Of a stretch of DNA of 5,521 bases, positions 1 through 5,521 are shown in pieces; position 1 is the first letter of the stretch, and every line of letters begins with the position of its first letter. This DNA comes from an uncultured Oscillochloris sp. (GTDB lineage Bacteria > Chloroflexota > Chloroflexia > Chloroflexales > Chloroflexaceae): positions 1 through 5,521 of the forward strand of contig CAIRFY010000398.1 in the NCBI GenBank assembly GCA_903877945.1, written 5' to 3'. The notes under the pieces are model-generated. The model had not been told where the DNA came from. It saw nothing but the letters and a program-made list of their open reading frames with translations, and searched no databases. A program made the position numbers and the translations under genes.

Positions 1-1217
1 CGCTGGTTCCGCTGCTGATCTGGGCGGTGAGACGCTTCCAGATACGCGGGGTGAGCGTGGTCACCCTATTCCTCGCCAGCCTGATAACGCTGGAGTTGTT
101 CCTTGCCCAAGGGCCATTTGTCGCCACCACCCCCAACCCGCTCGCGGCCAGCCTCGACGCCCATCTGTACATCATGATCATTGCGACCAGCGCCTATGGG
201 ATAGCGGCGCTGGTTTCCGAGCGTGCGACGGAACACGCTGTCCAGATGCAGGATAAAGAGGCGCTGCGGGCCAGCGAGGCGACCCTGCGCAGCTTCTTCG
301 ACAGCGCCACAATAATGATGGGCATCGTCGAGCTGATTGACGATGATATTCTGCACATCGCGGACAATGCGGTCACTAAGCGATTTCTCGACATACCCGG
401 AGATACGTTCTACCCCTACCGTGCGAGCGCGGGCGGCGTGCCGCCAGAGCATATCCACCTCTGGCGTGCGCAGTATGTCGCCTGCGCACACTGCGGCACC
501 CCGGTGATCTTTGAGTACACGCACACGACAACGGGCGGGCCGCGTATACTGGCGGTGAGCGTCAGCCTGATTGCCGGGCCGACAGACGTACCCCAACGCT
601 TTGCCTATCTGGCGGAGGACGTGACCGAGCGCAAGCAGACGGAGGCCGATCTGCGTACGGCCCACGACCGCTATGCCTTCCTGTCCAGCCACGACTCGCT
701 GACGGGCATGCTCAACCGCCGGGCGATTACCGACCACGTAGACGCGGAGCTGGCGCGGGCCAACCAGGGCAGTTACCCGCTGAGCCTGGCCCTGCTCGAC
801 ATTGACCACTTCAAGGCGGTGAATGACCAGCACGGGCATCTGGTGGGCGACTTTGCCCTAATCCATATCGCGCAGATCCTGACGCAGACGGTACGCCCCT
901 TCGACTGGGTGGGCCGCTGGGGTGGCGAGGAGTTCCTGGTGGTGCTGTCCAGCACCGGGCTGCACGATGCGTGCATGATTGCCGAGCGGCTGCGTGCGCA
1001 GATCGCGGCGAACCCGTTGCGCCGCCCTGATGAAACCGAGCTACACCTCACCGTCAGCATTGGCATCGCCAGCACCGGGTTGTCCCTGGAGCGTGCGGGG
1101 GATCCGAAGCAACTGTTCCGCTATGCCGACGATGCGCTGTATACCGCGAAGCTCAATGGTCGCAACCAGATCCACTGCACCGCCCCGGTCGCGACGACGA
1201 ACGCCGATCCGCTGTAG
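1..1217 (+). CDS. Membrane-anchored PAS-GGDEF diguanylate cyclase, MASE1-type sensor (5' partial)
   Basis: This enzyme is predicted to condense two GTP into cyclic di-GMP at the inner face of the cytoplasmic membrane, under control of a membrane and a PAS sensor. The frame is open to the left edge. Residues LVPLLIWA precede the first in-window GTG (position 27) and continue into a hydrophobic segment ending in a Gly-Pro-Phe, which is how the last part of a MASE1 domain looks, so position 27 is probably not the true start. Counting from 27: membrane segments about 8-28 and 45-66, a helical linker 67-85, a PAS domain about 86-200 ending in EDVTERK, then GGDEF about 210-385. Visible motifs are HDSLTGMLNRR (222-232), the metal-binding LLDIDHFK (256-263), NDQHGH (266-271), GGEEF (299-303), and an inhibitory RPFD (290-293) exactly five residues before GGEEF. 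The cyclase therefore looks active and subject to product inhibition. No EAL domain follows. The PAS ligand is unknown. The downstream neighbour is convergent and unrelated. Confidence 0.93.
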   Translation, partial: LVPLLIWAVRRFQIRGVSVVTLFLASLITLELFLAQGPFVATTPNPLAASLDAHLYIMIIATSAYGIAALVSERATEHAVQMQDKEALRASEATLRSFFDSATIMMGIVELIDDDILHIADNAVTKRFLDIPGDTFYPYRASAGGVPPEHIHLWRAQYVACAHCGTPVIFEYTHTTTGGPRILAVSVSLIAGPTDVPQRFAYLAEDVTERKQTEADLRTAHDRYAFLSSHDSLTGMLNRRAITDHVDAELARANQGSYPLSLALLDIDHFKAVNDQHGHLVGDFALIHIAQILTQTVRPFDWVGRWGGEEFLVVLSSTGLHDACMIAERLRAQIAANPLRRPDETELHLTVSIGIASTGLSLERAGDPKQLFRYADDALYTAKLNGRNQIHCTAPVATTNADPL

Positions 1218-1252
1218 GTGGCCGAGATCGGGGTGCGTACACCGTCACTCAG

Positions 1253-1303
1253 CCCTCACCCCCAGCCCCCTCTCCCTGAACGGGAGAGGGGGCTGCGCGG
1301 TGA
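1253..1303. repeat. GC-rich palindromic repeat, copy A (convergent intergenic gap)
   Basis: This copy lies in the 141-bp gap between the two convergent stop codons. It begins with CCCTCACCCC and has a perfect 14-bp stem (1263-1276 pairing with 1282-1295) around a TGAAC loop. The outer right arm is degenerate (GCGCGGTGA where copy C has GGGGTGA). The stem could slow RNA polymerase from either side, but no T-run follows on either strand, so I call it a repeat and not an intrinsic terminator. The rest of the gap (1304-1358) shows nothing I recognise. Confidence 0.8.
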
Positions 1304-1358
1304 TCACACGACTTTGCAACACGCCCTGCCCGCCGGGGGACAACCGCGTGGCCGCGCC

Positions 1359-4300
1359 CTATCCCCCCACCGGCATCCTCGGTGGCGCAGTGCGCCAAAG
1401 TACCTCCACGTCCTCCGGGGTCAGGCCGTAGGCGGCGTTGACCAGATCGGCCAGCCGGCGCTCCAGGCCCAGGGCTTCGTTGGCCCGCTGCTGGACGGGC
1501 GTGGCCTGTTCGCTGTATCCCGCCCGCAATGCCTTCAGCCCGCTGGGTGTGAGCGTGCCAGCGGGTCGCGGCCTGCGCTTCTTCACCTCGACGATAAACT
1601 CGTCCGCGCTCAGGCTGGCGAAGTCGGCCAGCTTCTGGCCCGCTTGCTCTACCCCGAACTCGCTGCGTAGCCAGTCCAGCGTGTCGCGCCGGGACTCCTG
1701 GTTGGCTTGGGTGATGGCGATCAGCCGGGCCACCGCTGGCTCGACCTCGGCGCGGGTGGCGTCGGTGGGCGCGGCGATGGGGATCTGCTCCATCAGAAAG
1801 CCAGCCGGGTTCAGCGCCTCGTCCTTCATGTGTGGCAGGAATCGCCAGTTGTGCCACCACATCAGCGGGGAGTTGAGGACGGCGAGAAGGTATGGATCGG
1901 CCTTTGGTAACATAAAAGTCTTATTGTTACCGTAGAATTCTCGGTCATCAAAACAGTATCGTGGATGAAATTGAATTTCCTGATACATCAATTTAGGCTG
2001 TAAGAAAAGGTGATGGAAGGATGTTGCAGATTGAAATTGCCACCACTCTTGGTTTCCTGCCCGTTTCTCAAGCGCATCACGGTGATGTGAAAGATGTTGT
2101 TCAATCATCGGATAATCTGGGATCGAGACGCCTTGACCGGCAAAAATCATCCACAGCCCATCCCACTCAGGCGACCAGCGCTTAATATCCTGCCCGCGCA
2201 GGTAGGGCTTGATGATCTCGGCTGAGCGCGGGTCGTCGCGAACAAGCCGCTCTTTGGTTGGCGGATCAATCAGGAACGCCTCGTTGAATCCTGTCAACAC
2301 ACCGCGATAGGGCTTCACCCCGGCGAACTCAGTCAGCGGCACACCCGCCCGGCGGATCTTCGCCATCAGGTCGTCGGTCTCAGATTCCTCCAGGCTCCAG
2401 GCGCTGCGCCCAAAGCGAGCCTGGGGAACCGGGTGGCTATAGCGGGCCACATAGCTATCGAGGCTCACCAGCTTGAGCGCCTCACGCGGGAAGGCCGTCA
2501 CCTGCACCTGATGGTCGGCGGGCAGCGGCGCAGCGTCGCCCGGCGGCTTCTCCAGCACAATGATGCAGGGAAAGACATCCGCGCCCGCGAAGATCGGCGC
2601 GTGGCCGAAGTCAATCACCTGGGCGATGATCGTCTGCTCGGCGAAGAAACCGCGCAGCGCCTCGCCATAGCCCGCCCGTAGCCATTTGTTGGTGACGATA
2701 TAGCTCATGCGCCCACCGGCACGCAGCAGCCGCACGCCCTGGTGGTAAAAGTAAACAAACAGATCCGCCGCGCCGTGGAATGTCTCGGGGAAGATCGCCG
2801 CCAGGAACGCCTTGTAGGGCGCGATCTGCTCCTGACGCACGTAGGGCGGATTGCCGATCACCGCATCAAAGCCCGCCTGATCGCCCAGCGGGCGACCGTG
2901 GCGGTCGTAGAAAACCTCGGGGAACTCCAGATCCCAGTGGAAGAAGCGGTGAGCCTCGCGCAGGGCGCGCACCTCGGCCAGCGGGCGCTCGAAGGCCGGG
3001 GTAGCGAACGCGCCCGTATCGCGGCGAGTGGTGTAATCCGCCATCGCCCGCCACATACTGCGCTCGGGGGCCGCGCCAAAGCCCGCCGCCGTCGCCAGAT
3101 CCGCGTGGACGGCAAAGCGCTCCGTCAGCCCGGCCCGCACCGTCTCGTAAATGCGCTCCTGCTCCTTAACATCGCCCACGGTGCGCCCGGCGCTACCCTC
3201 GATCAACCACATACTGCCCACGGCGCTGCGCATGGCCCCGGCGAAGGCCGCGTCATCGAGCAGGCTGAGCTGAGTATGACCCTCACCCCCTCGGCCCCCC
3301 TCTCCCTGAATGGGAGAGGGGGGAGCGCCTTTGGCCCGCATTTTCCCGCTGTGCTTGGCTCGCTTCGGCGTAGGGCCGACAGCATCCAGTTCGCTGGCGC
3401 GAGCGCCGACCAGGGCGTTGCCGCAGCGCAGGTGGTGATCAAGAAACGAGAGCGGACGGCCCTTGGCGGCGGTCGCCAACCAGAGCGAGAGCTTCGCCAG
3501 ATCTACCGCCAGCGGGTTCAGGTCAACCCCGTAGATGCAATTCTGGGCCACGCGGCGCTTCCAGTAGGCGAGATCGGATTCTTCTTCGACGCGATGGCCC
3601 TCACCCCCAGCCCCTCTCCCTGTGAGGGAGAGGGGCTGGGGGTGAGGGGCAACGGTGGGCGGCGACACGCCGATCTCCACCAGATAGCGGGCGATGTACT
3701 CCATCGCCGCAACCGGGAAATGGCCGCTGCCCATAGCCGGATCGACGCAGTTCACCTCCAGCACCGCCGCAATCTTGTCGGCGTCGGTCTTTTTTCCGGC
3801 GACCGCAGCATCAAGGACAGGACGCAGGGTCTGCTCAATAATGTATTGTACTACAAAATCGGGGGTATAATAAGATCCAGTGCGGTGACGCTCACCCTTA
3901 TCGTTGACGAGGGCGATGGAGAAGCCCTCAGGGTCAGAATCAACCGGCTCCAGATGATACTCCAGCAACCCCTCGTAGATCGTCCCCAGGTGACGCTCCG
4001 CCAAGTCGCGATAGTCAATAAACTCGCGCAGACCCGTCTGCGCGCTAACGATGCGGGCCAGCTTATCGAGAGCCAGTTGGAGTTGCGCATCGCCCACGCT
4101 ATAGCGGTCGAGGAAGGAGTGGCGCTCCGGGTCGAACAGCCCACCGTTAAAGGTCGCCACCTTCAGCGGCGGACTGCCGAGATTGATGATCCCAAACAGA
4201 TCGCGCAGCCTAGCCCAGGTCTGCCCGGTATCAGTGAGCAGAGTTACACCGCTATCCAGGCGACGGCTAACATCGCGGACGAGCGCGTAGAGACTATACT

Positions 4301-5279
4301 GGTCGCGGTAGGTCAGGCTTTCGCGCAGGGGCAGTAGCTCACGGGCCTCGGCGTAGAGGATAAACAGCAGACGATAGAGGACGATCAGGCTGTTGGTATA
4401 AATGATCGGGAGGGACGCAGCAGGGTCAGCGGATCGTGCATCTAAGGCACCCACACGCCCTGCTGCGCCCAGAAATCCATTGCGGGGATAATCGAGGAAG
4501 CCCTGGGCGATATGGCGCAGGGCGTCGAAGACCTGGATCTTGAGCGACTCAGACACACCACGAGCGTAGTCCACGCTCTCGCGGAGCATGCCATCGAGAG
4601 TAAGCGCATCGCCGACAGGCGGATCAAACGCGGCACGGCGGAAGAAGACGAAGAAGTAGAGAAACGCAGCGGGGTCGTTTGCATCGGCCAAATCCTTCAG
4701 ATCAACCTCGTAAAAACGATCCTGCTTCTCGACCGTCTCCTTATGGTAGATCCGCCAGCGGCGGCCATTCGTCAGAATACCCCACGGCACCCCGGAATGG
4801 CGCATGTAGAAGGCAATCTGGTCGGCAGGCACCCTGGTGATCTCATCGCTCTCGCCCTGGCTGGAGACATCAAGCGTGCGTTCCCAATACTTCGCATCGC
4901 CCACCGCCAGGGCCGCGCCCAGGTCGGCAGCGCTGAGTACCTTACCCTTGTTCGCACTGAGAGCGGCCAAGTCGCGGTAAAAGAGATAATCCGGCTTCTT
5001 CGTGCCCTTAGGCGTGCGCAAGGCGGCCTGCACCTCGAAGGTATGACCGAGGGCGGCCAGCACCGGGCGCACCAACTCGTGCTCGGTCTGGGCCTCGTTG
5101 GGCGAGGGGGTGAACGTAGCAAAGAGGGCGCGCACCTGCGCGAGAACGGGGGCAGCCTCGTCCACCACGTCGAGCCAGGCACTCCGGCGAGGCAACGTCT
5201 CATCGAGATAGCGGTCAGCGAAAAGCTGGCGGTTGTGGTGGAACTGAGCGAGGGCGAGGGGCAACTGAGAGGCCGACAT
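1359..5279 (-). CDS. Type IIG restriction-modification protein, Eco57I-like (nuclease + N6-adenine methyltransferase + specificity region)
   Basis: A single 1306-residue polypeptide predicted to both cut foreign DNA and methylate adenine in its target on host DNA. The N-terminus (about 60-180) is a PD-(D/E)XK nuclease: E66/E68 region, PD at 96-97, DAK at 128-130, then QxxxY (154-158), followed by WGILTNGRRWRIY (166-178). A helical region (about 225-440) includes LYRLLFILYAEAR (301-313). The methyltransferase starts with TGSYYTP (467-473); motif I is DPAMGSGHF (513-521), then YGVDLNPLAVDLAKLSLWL (583-601), HWDLEFPEVF (781-790) and motif IV NPPY (810-813), typical of N6-adenine enzymes. The TaqI-like specificity part follows: GVLTGFNEAFLI (993-1004), IKPYLRGQDIKRW (1023-1035), and helices to the end. 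The start is ATG with AAGGTG seven bases upstream. Length and termini look complete. Two translated palindromic repeats (residues 544-561 and 653-667) are unusual. BREX PglX and DISARM methylases are alternatives, but the N-terminal nuclease and lack of partner genes favour Type IIG. The recognition sequence cannot be read from the protein. Confidence 0.92.
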   Translation of the reverse strand: MSASQLPLALAQFHHNRQLFADRYLDETLPRRSAWLDVVDEAAPVLAQVRALFATFTPSPNEAQTEHELVRPVLAALGHTFEVQAALRTPKGTKKPDYLFYRDLAALSANKGKVLSAADLGAALAVGDAKYWERTLDVSSQGESDEITRVPADQIAFYMRHSGVPWGILTNGRRWRIYHKETVEKQDRFYEVDLKDLADANDPAAFLYFFVFFRRAAFDPPVGDALTLDGMLRESVDYARGVSESLKIQVFDALRHIAQGFLDYPRNGFLGAAGRVGALDARSADPAASLPIIYTNSLIVLYRLLFILYAEARELLPLRESLTYRDQYSLYALVRDVSRRLDSGVTLLTDTGQTWARLRDLFGIINLGSPPLKVATFNGGLFDPERHSFLDRYSVGDAQLQLALDKLARIVSAQTGLREFIDYRDLAERHLGTIYEGLLEYHLEPVDSDPEGFSIALVNDKGERHRTGSYYTPDFVVQYIIEQTLRPVLDAAVAGKKTDADKIAAVLEVNCVDPAMGSGHFPVAAMEYIARYLVEIGVSPPTVAPHPQPLSLTGRGAGGEGHRVEEESDLAYWKRRVAQNCIYGVDLNPLAVDLAKLSLWLATAAKGRPLSFLDHHLRCGNALVGARASELDAVGPTPKRAKHSGKMRAKGAPPSPIQGEGGRGGEGHTQLSLLDDAAFAGAMRSAVGSMWLIEGSAGRTVGDVKEQERIYETVRAGLTERFAVHADLATAAGFGAAPERSMWRAMADYTTRRDTGAFATPAFERPLAEVRALREAHRFFHWDLEFPEVFYDRHGRPLGDQAGFDAVIGNPPYVRQEQIAPYKAFLAAIFPETFHGAADLFVYFYHQGVRLLRAGGRMSYIVTNKWLRAGYGEALRGFFAEQTIIAQVIDFGHAPIFAGADVFPCIIVLEKPPGDAAPLPADHQVQVTAFPREALKLVSLDSYVARYSHPVPQARFGRSAWSLEESETDDLMAKIRRAGVPLTEFAGVKPYRGVLTGFNEAFLIDPPTKERLVRDDPRSAEIIKPYLRGQDIKRWSPEWDGLWMIFAGQGVSIPDYPMIEQHLSHHRDALEKRAGNQEWWQFQSATSFHHLFLQPKLMYQEIQFHPRYCFDDREFYGNNKTFMLPKADPYLLAVLNSPLMWWHNWRFLPHMKDEALNPAGFLMEQIPIAAPTDATRAEVEPAVARLIAITQANQESRRDTLDWLRSEFGVEQAGQKLADFASLSADEFIVEVKKRRPRPAGTLTPSGLKALRAGYSEQATPVQQRANEALGLERRLADLVNAAYGLTPEDVEVLWRTAPPRMPVGG
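1911..2040 (-). other. AT-rich patch within the target-recognition region of the restriction-modification gene
   Basis: I count 46 G+C in these 130 bases (35 %), against 38 of 60 (63 %) at 2221-2280 in the same gene. The patch encodes residues 1080-1123, in the C-terminal specificity part, including LMYQEIQFHPRYCF and FYGNNKTFMLP. The 120 bases at 2041-2160 are intermediate at 50 %. The frame is intact throughout. Target-recognition segments are the part of such enzymes known to be exchanged between relatives, so I infer a replaced segment from a less GC-rich donor. Confidence 0.55.
3280..3323. repeat. GC-rich palindromic repeat, copy B, translated in frame
   Basis: This copy sits inside the restriction-modification gene. 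The stem is a perfect 12 bp (3295-3306 with 3312-3323) around a TGAAT loop, and the outer left arm CCCTCACCCC is kept while its right-hand partner is missing. Read on the - strand it encodes residues 653-667, PPSPIQGEGGRGGEG, in a low-complexity stretch between methyltransferase motif I and motif IV. It is read in the same frame relative to the element as copy C, both ending GGEG-His. The loop type (TGAAY) groups it with copy A. Confidence 0.85.
3598..3648. repeat. GC-rich palindromic repeat, copy C, perfect 51-bp palindrome translated in frame
   Basis: The two 24-base arms (3598-3621 and 3625-3648) are exact reverse complements around a GTG loop. The total of 51 bp equals 17 codons, so the element keeps the frame. 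On the - strand it encodes residues 544-561, APHPQPLSLTGRGAGGEG, placed between the helix after methyltransferase motif I and the conserved WKRRVAQNCIYGVD segment. I see no target-site duplication in the immediate flanks. Perfect arms argue for a recent insertion or for maintenance of the structure. Confidence 0.92.
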
Positions 5280-5286
5280 ACGCAGA

Positions 5287-5292
5287 CACCTT
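5287..5292 (-). promoter_or_regulatory. Ribosome binding site of the restriction-modification gene
   Basis: On the - strand AAGGTG lies seven bases before the ATG at 5279. This is a fair Shine-Dalgarno match at a normal distance and supports this ATG as the start. No convincing -10/-35 pair was found upstream. Confidence 0.6.
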
Positions 5293-5401
5293 CACGTCGC
5301 ACCTGCGCATCGCCACCTCGACACGGAGATGCGATACCACAAGGACGCAACGCGCACAAACGAATAACCCGCACACCGCTTTACTTTACCGTTCTGTGCG
5401 A

Positions 5402-5428
5402 CCCTCACCCCCTGCCCCTCTCCCTCAC
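5402..5428. repeat. GC-rich palindromic repeat, half copy D
   Basis: This is one arm plus the loop only: 26 of 27 bases match copy C read on the opposite strand, with a single A-to-T change. The second arm is absent and sequence diverges right after the CAC loop (GGCATATC follows). It lies about 120 bp upstream of the restriction-modification start codon. It may be a truncated or decayed copy, so it cannot form the hairpin by itself. Confidence 0.8.
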
Positions 5429-5454
5429 GGCATATCTTTACCCACATCTTTTTT

Positions 5455-5472
5455 ACCGCATGACAATGCGGT
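5455..5472. promoter_or_regulatory. Short perfect inverted repeat (possible operator or small hairpin)
   Basis: ACCGCAT and ATGCGGT are perfect reverse complements around a GACA spacer, directly preceded by six T (5449-5454). Because the T-run comes before the stem on the + strand, and becomes an A-run after it on the - strand, this does not fit an intrinsic terminator in either direction. An operator for a dimeric regulator or a structured RNA leader is possible but unproven. Confidence 0.4.
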
Positions 5473-5477
5473 GTATC

Positions 5478-5517
5478 GGCTCCCCCGGCGGGCGACTGAC
5501 GTCGCCGCTGGGGAGCC
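5478..5517. other. Strong imperfect hairpin at right edge, function unknown
   Basis: An outer 8-bp stem (GGCTCCCC at 5478-5485 with GGGGAGCC at 5510-5517) encloses an inner 6-bp stem (GGCGAC at 5491-5496 with GTCGCC at 5501-5506) around a TGAC loop, with a small internal mismatch. It could end or begin a transcript from a gene beyond the window, or be another dispersed repeat. No T-run is visible inside the window after either side. It does not match the A-D repeat family. Confidence 0.45.
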
Positions 5518-5521
5518 TACG

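Noticed and set aside
66..839. 257-codon open frame on the - strand under the cyclase gene
   Set aside because: It is a shadow of the strongly supported PAS-GGDEF coding frame.
1253..1303. Intrinsic terminator for the convergent genes
   Set aside because: The stem is strong, but no T-run follows on either strand, and the sequence belongs to a dispersed repeat family found also inside coding sequence.
1218..1670. Open frame on the + strand starting right after the cyclase stop
   Set aside because: It runs through repeat copy A and then antisense over the 3' end of the restriction-modification gene. There is no domain or start signal.
3843..3871. Antisense + strand promoter with TATAAT at 3866-3871
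   Set aside because: The AT-rich stretch encodes the conserved SYYTPDFVVQYI block of the methyltransferase, and the candidate -35 is too close (about 14-15 bases) and a weak match.
2742..4337. A 531-codon open frame on the + strand
   Set aside because: It lies wholly antisense to the restriction-modification gene, has no recognisable domain or ribosome binding site, and its translation is Arg/Gln/Ala-rich as expected from reading GC-rich codons backwards.
1359..5279. BREX pglX or DISARM methylase gene
   Set aside because: The protein carries its own N-terminal PD-(D/E)XK nuclease motifs and no partner genes of those systems are in the window, although only 242 bases upstream are visible.
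5332..5361. Sigma-70 promoter for the restriction gene (- strand TTGTGC, 17 bases, TATCGC)
   Set aside because: Each hexamer matches consensus at only three of six positions; this is not distinguishable from chance.
1253..5428. CRISPR array
   Set aside because: The four repeats are separated by unequal distances of roughly 0.3 to 2 kb and lie within genes; there are no spacers and no cas genes.

Overview
The window is about 5.5 kb of GC-rich DNA holding two large convergent genes and four copies of a short GC-rich palindromic repeat. There is no RNA gene, CRISPR array or insertion-sequence transposase that I can support. The base composition, the MASE1-type membrane diguanylate cyclase, the large Eco57I-type restriction-modification enzyme and the palindromes of the CCCTCACCCC...GGGGTGAGGG kind would suit a filamentous Chloroflexota (Chloroflexales-like) genome. 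That assignment is an impression from memory, not a measurement, and other GC-rich phyla carry similar repeats.

Layout. Positions 1-1217 (+ strand) are the 3' part of a membrane sensor diguanylate cyclase: the end of a MASE1-like membrane domain, a PAS domain and a GGDEF domain with intact catalytic (GGEEF) and product-inhibition (RxxD) motifs. Its start lies left of the window. Positions 1218-1358 are a short convergent intergenic gap containing repeat copy A. Positions 1359-5279 (- strand) are one complete 1306-residue gene for a fused Type IIG restriction-modification protein: N-terminal PD-(D/E)XK nuclease, gamma-class N6-adenine methyltransferase with NPPY, and a TaqI-type C-terminal specificity region. 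Positions 5280-5521 are the upstream region of that gene: a ribosome binding site, a half copy (D) of the repeat, and two hairpin-forming inverted repeats near the right edge.

The most interesting feature is that two repeat copies (B and C) sit inside the restriction-modification gene without breaking its frame. They are translated as 15- and 18-residue Gly/Pro-rich linkers, one just after methyltransferase motif I and one between motif I and motif IV. Copy C is a perfect 24-bp palindrome with a 3-base loop, exactly 51 bp (17 codons). This resembles, in principle, palindromic elements described in Rickettsia that insert into coding genes, but here in a restriction enzyme. A second signal is a sharp drop to about 35 % GC across the likely target-recognition segment, which suggests replacement of the specificity module by transfer.

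The two genes are not obviously functionally linked: one makes the second messenger c-di-GMP at the membrane, the other is a self-contained defence enzyme needing no separate S or M subunit. They converge, so they are not an operon. I see no other gene of a multi-gene defence system (BREX, DISARM) in the window.
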